From assembly GCF_028554725.1 (NCBI RefSeq), contig NC_071672.1, positions 8,382,501 to 8,446,500 of the forward strand: a stretch of DNA of 64,000 nucleotides, given 5' to 3'. Shown here in pieces: positions 62,485-64,000 of the stretch. Both the position numbers and the translations under genes were made by a program. The notes under the pieces were generated by a model. That model worked only from the letters and a program-made list of their open reading frames with translations. It had not been told where the DNA came from and did not search any database. The stretch is from Zeugodacus cucurbitae (Eukaryota > Arthropoda > Insecta > Diptera > Tephritidae). How positions within the stretch are numbered: the first letter of the stretch is position 1; the number at the start of each line of letters is the position of its first letter.

Positions 62485-64000
62485 TCTAAAGCCAATATTA
62501 ACGTGAGTACCTGCCGACGACGGCCTTACCTCACGGTGCTCAAAAGCACAGCGGATCAAATCAATGCGATGATCAGCGCCCCGAAAAATGCAATGCATTA
62601 TTCAGTACCAATTGGCGTGTGGAATGGACACACTAACCACCTTGGTGAGGTTCGAGGCCTATCTAAAACCTCTGCCGTACTTTGGGTCAAGCACCCGGTT
62701 GCAATGCAACTCCACATTGAGTGACAAATGTCACTCTCCCCGCATTCGGGTATTAAACCACAACCACCACGATACTCCCCGAGGGGCCAGTCCGCACGAG
62801 TAGGTTGGAGCGAACTCCAAGGGCTCCTACTCCCCGTGGTACCAGAATTAAGTCTCCGGTCAGACCTCGTAGTTGAAACTACTACCAGTTGAGCTTCCAT
62901 ACTGCTCTGGACTGGTGACCAGGGGTTGGACCCCATTCTCTCATCCAATACACACACAATACATACACCATTCACACAAAGAAACTATACTTAGTTTCCA
63001 GCTAATTGTCTTCGCCGCTTAAACACCTCACGCGCAAACACACCAAATAATTCTAATCGTTCGGCATCCCAACTAGTGGAGATCACACCACTAACATCTA
63101 ACCGTCCATCAGTCCAACTAATCCCCATACCCCCAAGGTCCCTAATGTCCGAGTACATCGGGCATTCAGCAATAACATGCACCCAATCCTCAACACGCGC
63201 CCCACACATACATTCCATTCCATCAGAGAGGCGCCTCTGATGCAAAAAAGCATTCAAAGGCCCATGCCCCGTAAGTAGGAAACCCAGACTCAGACAGAAT
63301 CTGAAATCTGGGTTTTCCCCAACAAACCCAACATCCCGAAAGTACTCATAAGTCACACGACCGTTAGGACTATTATCCCAACGTTCTTGCCACCTACTCC
63401 TAACCCTGTCATCTAGAAGCCTCTTGCTTCCTAGATATCCCAACCTCTCCACATCATCGTCAGAAATCCATTCATTCCGCAGCAATAACACACTCAAACC
63501 CCTCCTCAACCTGAAAGAAACAGCACGCTGTAAAACAATCAGGTCAAGAGGGGGCACACCCAATAAAACCTGCAACGCATCCGTAGAAACGGTGCGACAT
63601 ACAGGCAAACAGACAAGAAGCCGTTCCACCATAACTCTTTCCAGCACTTTTCCAAGCACTGGAAGGAGACTGATGCCCCGATAAGAACGAGGATCACTCC
63701 TGATCTTATCAGGAGACTTCAGGAGAGGAACAACCCTGGCACTTTTCCACTCACGTGGAAAATATCCCTCACAAATGCACTTATCATAAATGACCTCCAA
63801 GTATTCCGGAATGAACTTCCACAAGCATTTGCACATCTCTCCGCTCAGACCATCAAAACCTGGAGACCGTTTAGACCTGACCAGGCCAAAGGCATATCCC
63901 AGCTCCCCATCATCTAATGGAGGAACAGGCACCTCATGTGCATGGGGTGCCTGAACCTCAGCCCTGGGAAAGAACGCTCCTAACAGAACCCCAGCACACT
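62485..64000 (-). mobile_element. R1-clade element A6, internally deleted, runs off the window
   Basis: 3' UTR and the C-terminal part of ORF2, then an 873-bp deletion at about 63616, then the middle of ORF2 to the window edge. It shares the cccgaaagtactc variant with A4. The 5' part of the element is beyond 64000. Confidence 0.9.
62991..64000 (-). pseudogene. R1 ORF2, copy A6, reverse transcriptase core deleted in frame
   Basis: The frame stays open from the window edge to the stop, but residues equal to about 527-817 of A2 are missing. Sequence runs from VMVERL directly to LVCLPVC. The break has aag microhomology at about 63616 and 12451-12453/13324-13326 of A2, and removes 291 codons exactly. 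RT motifs A to C, including FVDF and YADD, are lost. The endonuclease part lies beyond the window. The copy cannot reverse transcribe but keeps an intact 3' UTR, so it could be mobilised in trans. Confidence 0.9.

Overview
The window is repeat-rich, heterochromatin-like DNA at the edge of a ribosomal DNA locus in a higher fly. A short 2S rRNA separated from 5.8S (28317-28346), a feature of brachyceran flies, plus very AT-rich spacers and R1-clade retrotransposons, support Diptera. The species cannot be named. No ordinary host protein gene is visible. Apart from a broken rRNA unit, every long reading frame belongs to a non-LTR retrotransposon.

Layout. (1) 1-4167: AT-rich DNA, then about 50 copies of a 66-bp satellite. 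(2) 4168-17582: short element S1, one unit of a 28S-derived satellite, then two head-to-tail R1 elements (A1 dead, A2 intact). (3) 17583-19832: 28S-derived satellite, an unrelated 168-bp repeat, and a scrap of a second R1 subfamily (B). (4) 19833-28640: R1 element B1 in the R1 site of a real 28S gene, followed on the minus strand by 28S, ITS2, 2S, 5.8S and part of ITS1. (5) 28641-30908: a truncated RTE-like element and an inverted 28S fragment. (6) 30909-33701: a second, shorter copy of the 66-bp satellite plus S2. (7) 33715-64000: R1 A3 (intact), B2, S3, A4, A5, S4-S6 and deleted A6, separated by 28S-derived units or by only 13 bp. All R1-related elements lie on the minus strand, the same strand as the rRNA genes.

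How it works together. R1 normally cuts one 28S site and makes a 14-bp target duplication. Here that site is also carried by a diverged 175-183-bp tandem repeat derived from the 28S region around the R1/R2 sites, and most R1 copies sit in its variant 14-mer cgcaaatagggaca. The variant 14-mer also lies between abutting elements, so each insertion leaves further targets. Six 745-773-bp S elements carry a diverged R1 3' UTR but no reading frames of ORF1 or ORF2 type, and sit between the same target sequences. They look like non-autonomous passengers of the R1 machinery. Subfamilies A, B and S share a 3' hairpin with a UUCG loop and a compensatory base change, a candidate tag read by the reverse transcriptase. 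A2 and A3 have both ORFs open. A1, A6, B1 and B2 are disabled, and A4 and A5 carry a shared ORF2 start frameshift and an endonuclease mutation.

Labels A1-A6, B1-B2 and S1-S6 are mine. Copies are very similar, so copy number and order depend on the assembly being right.
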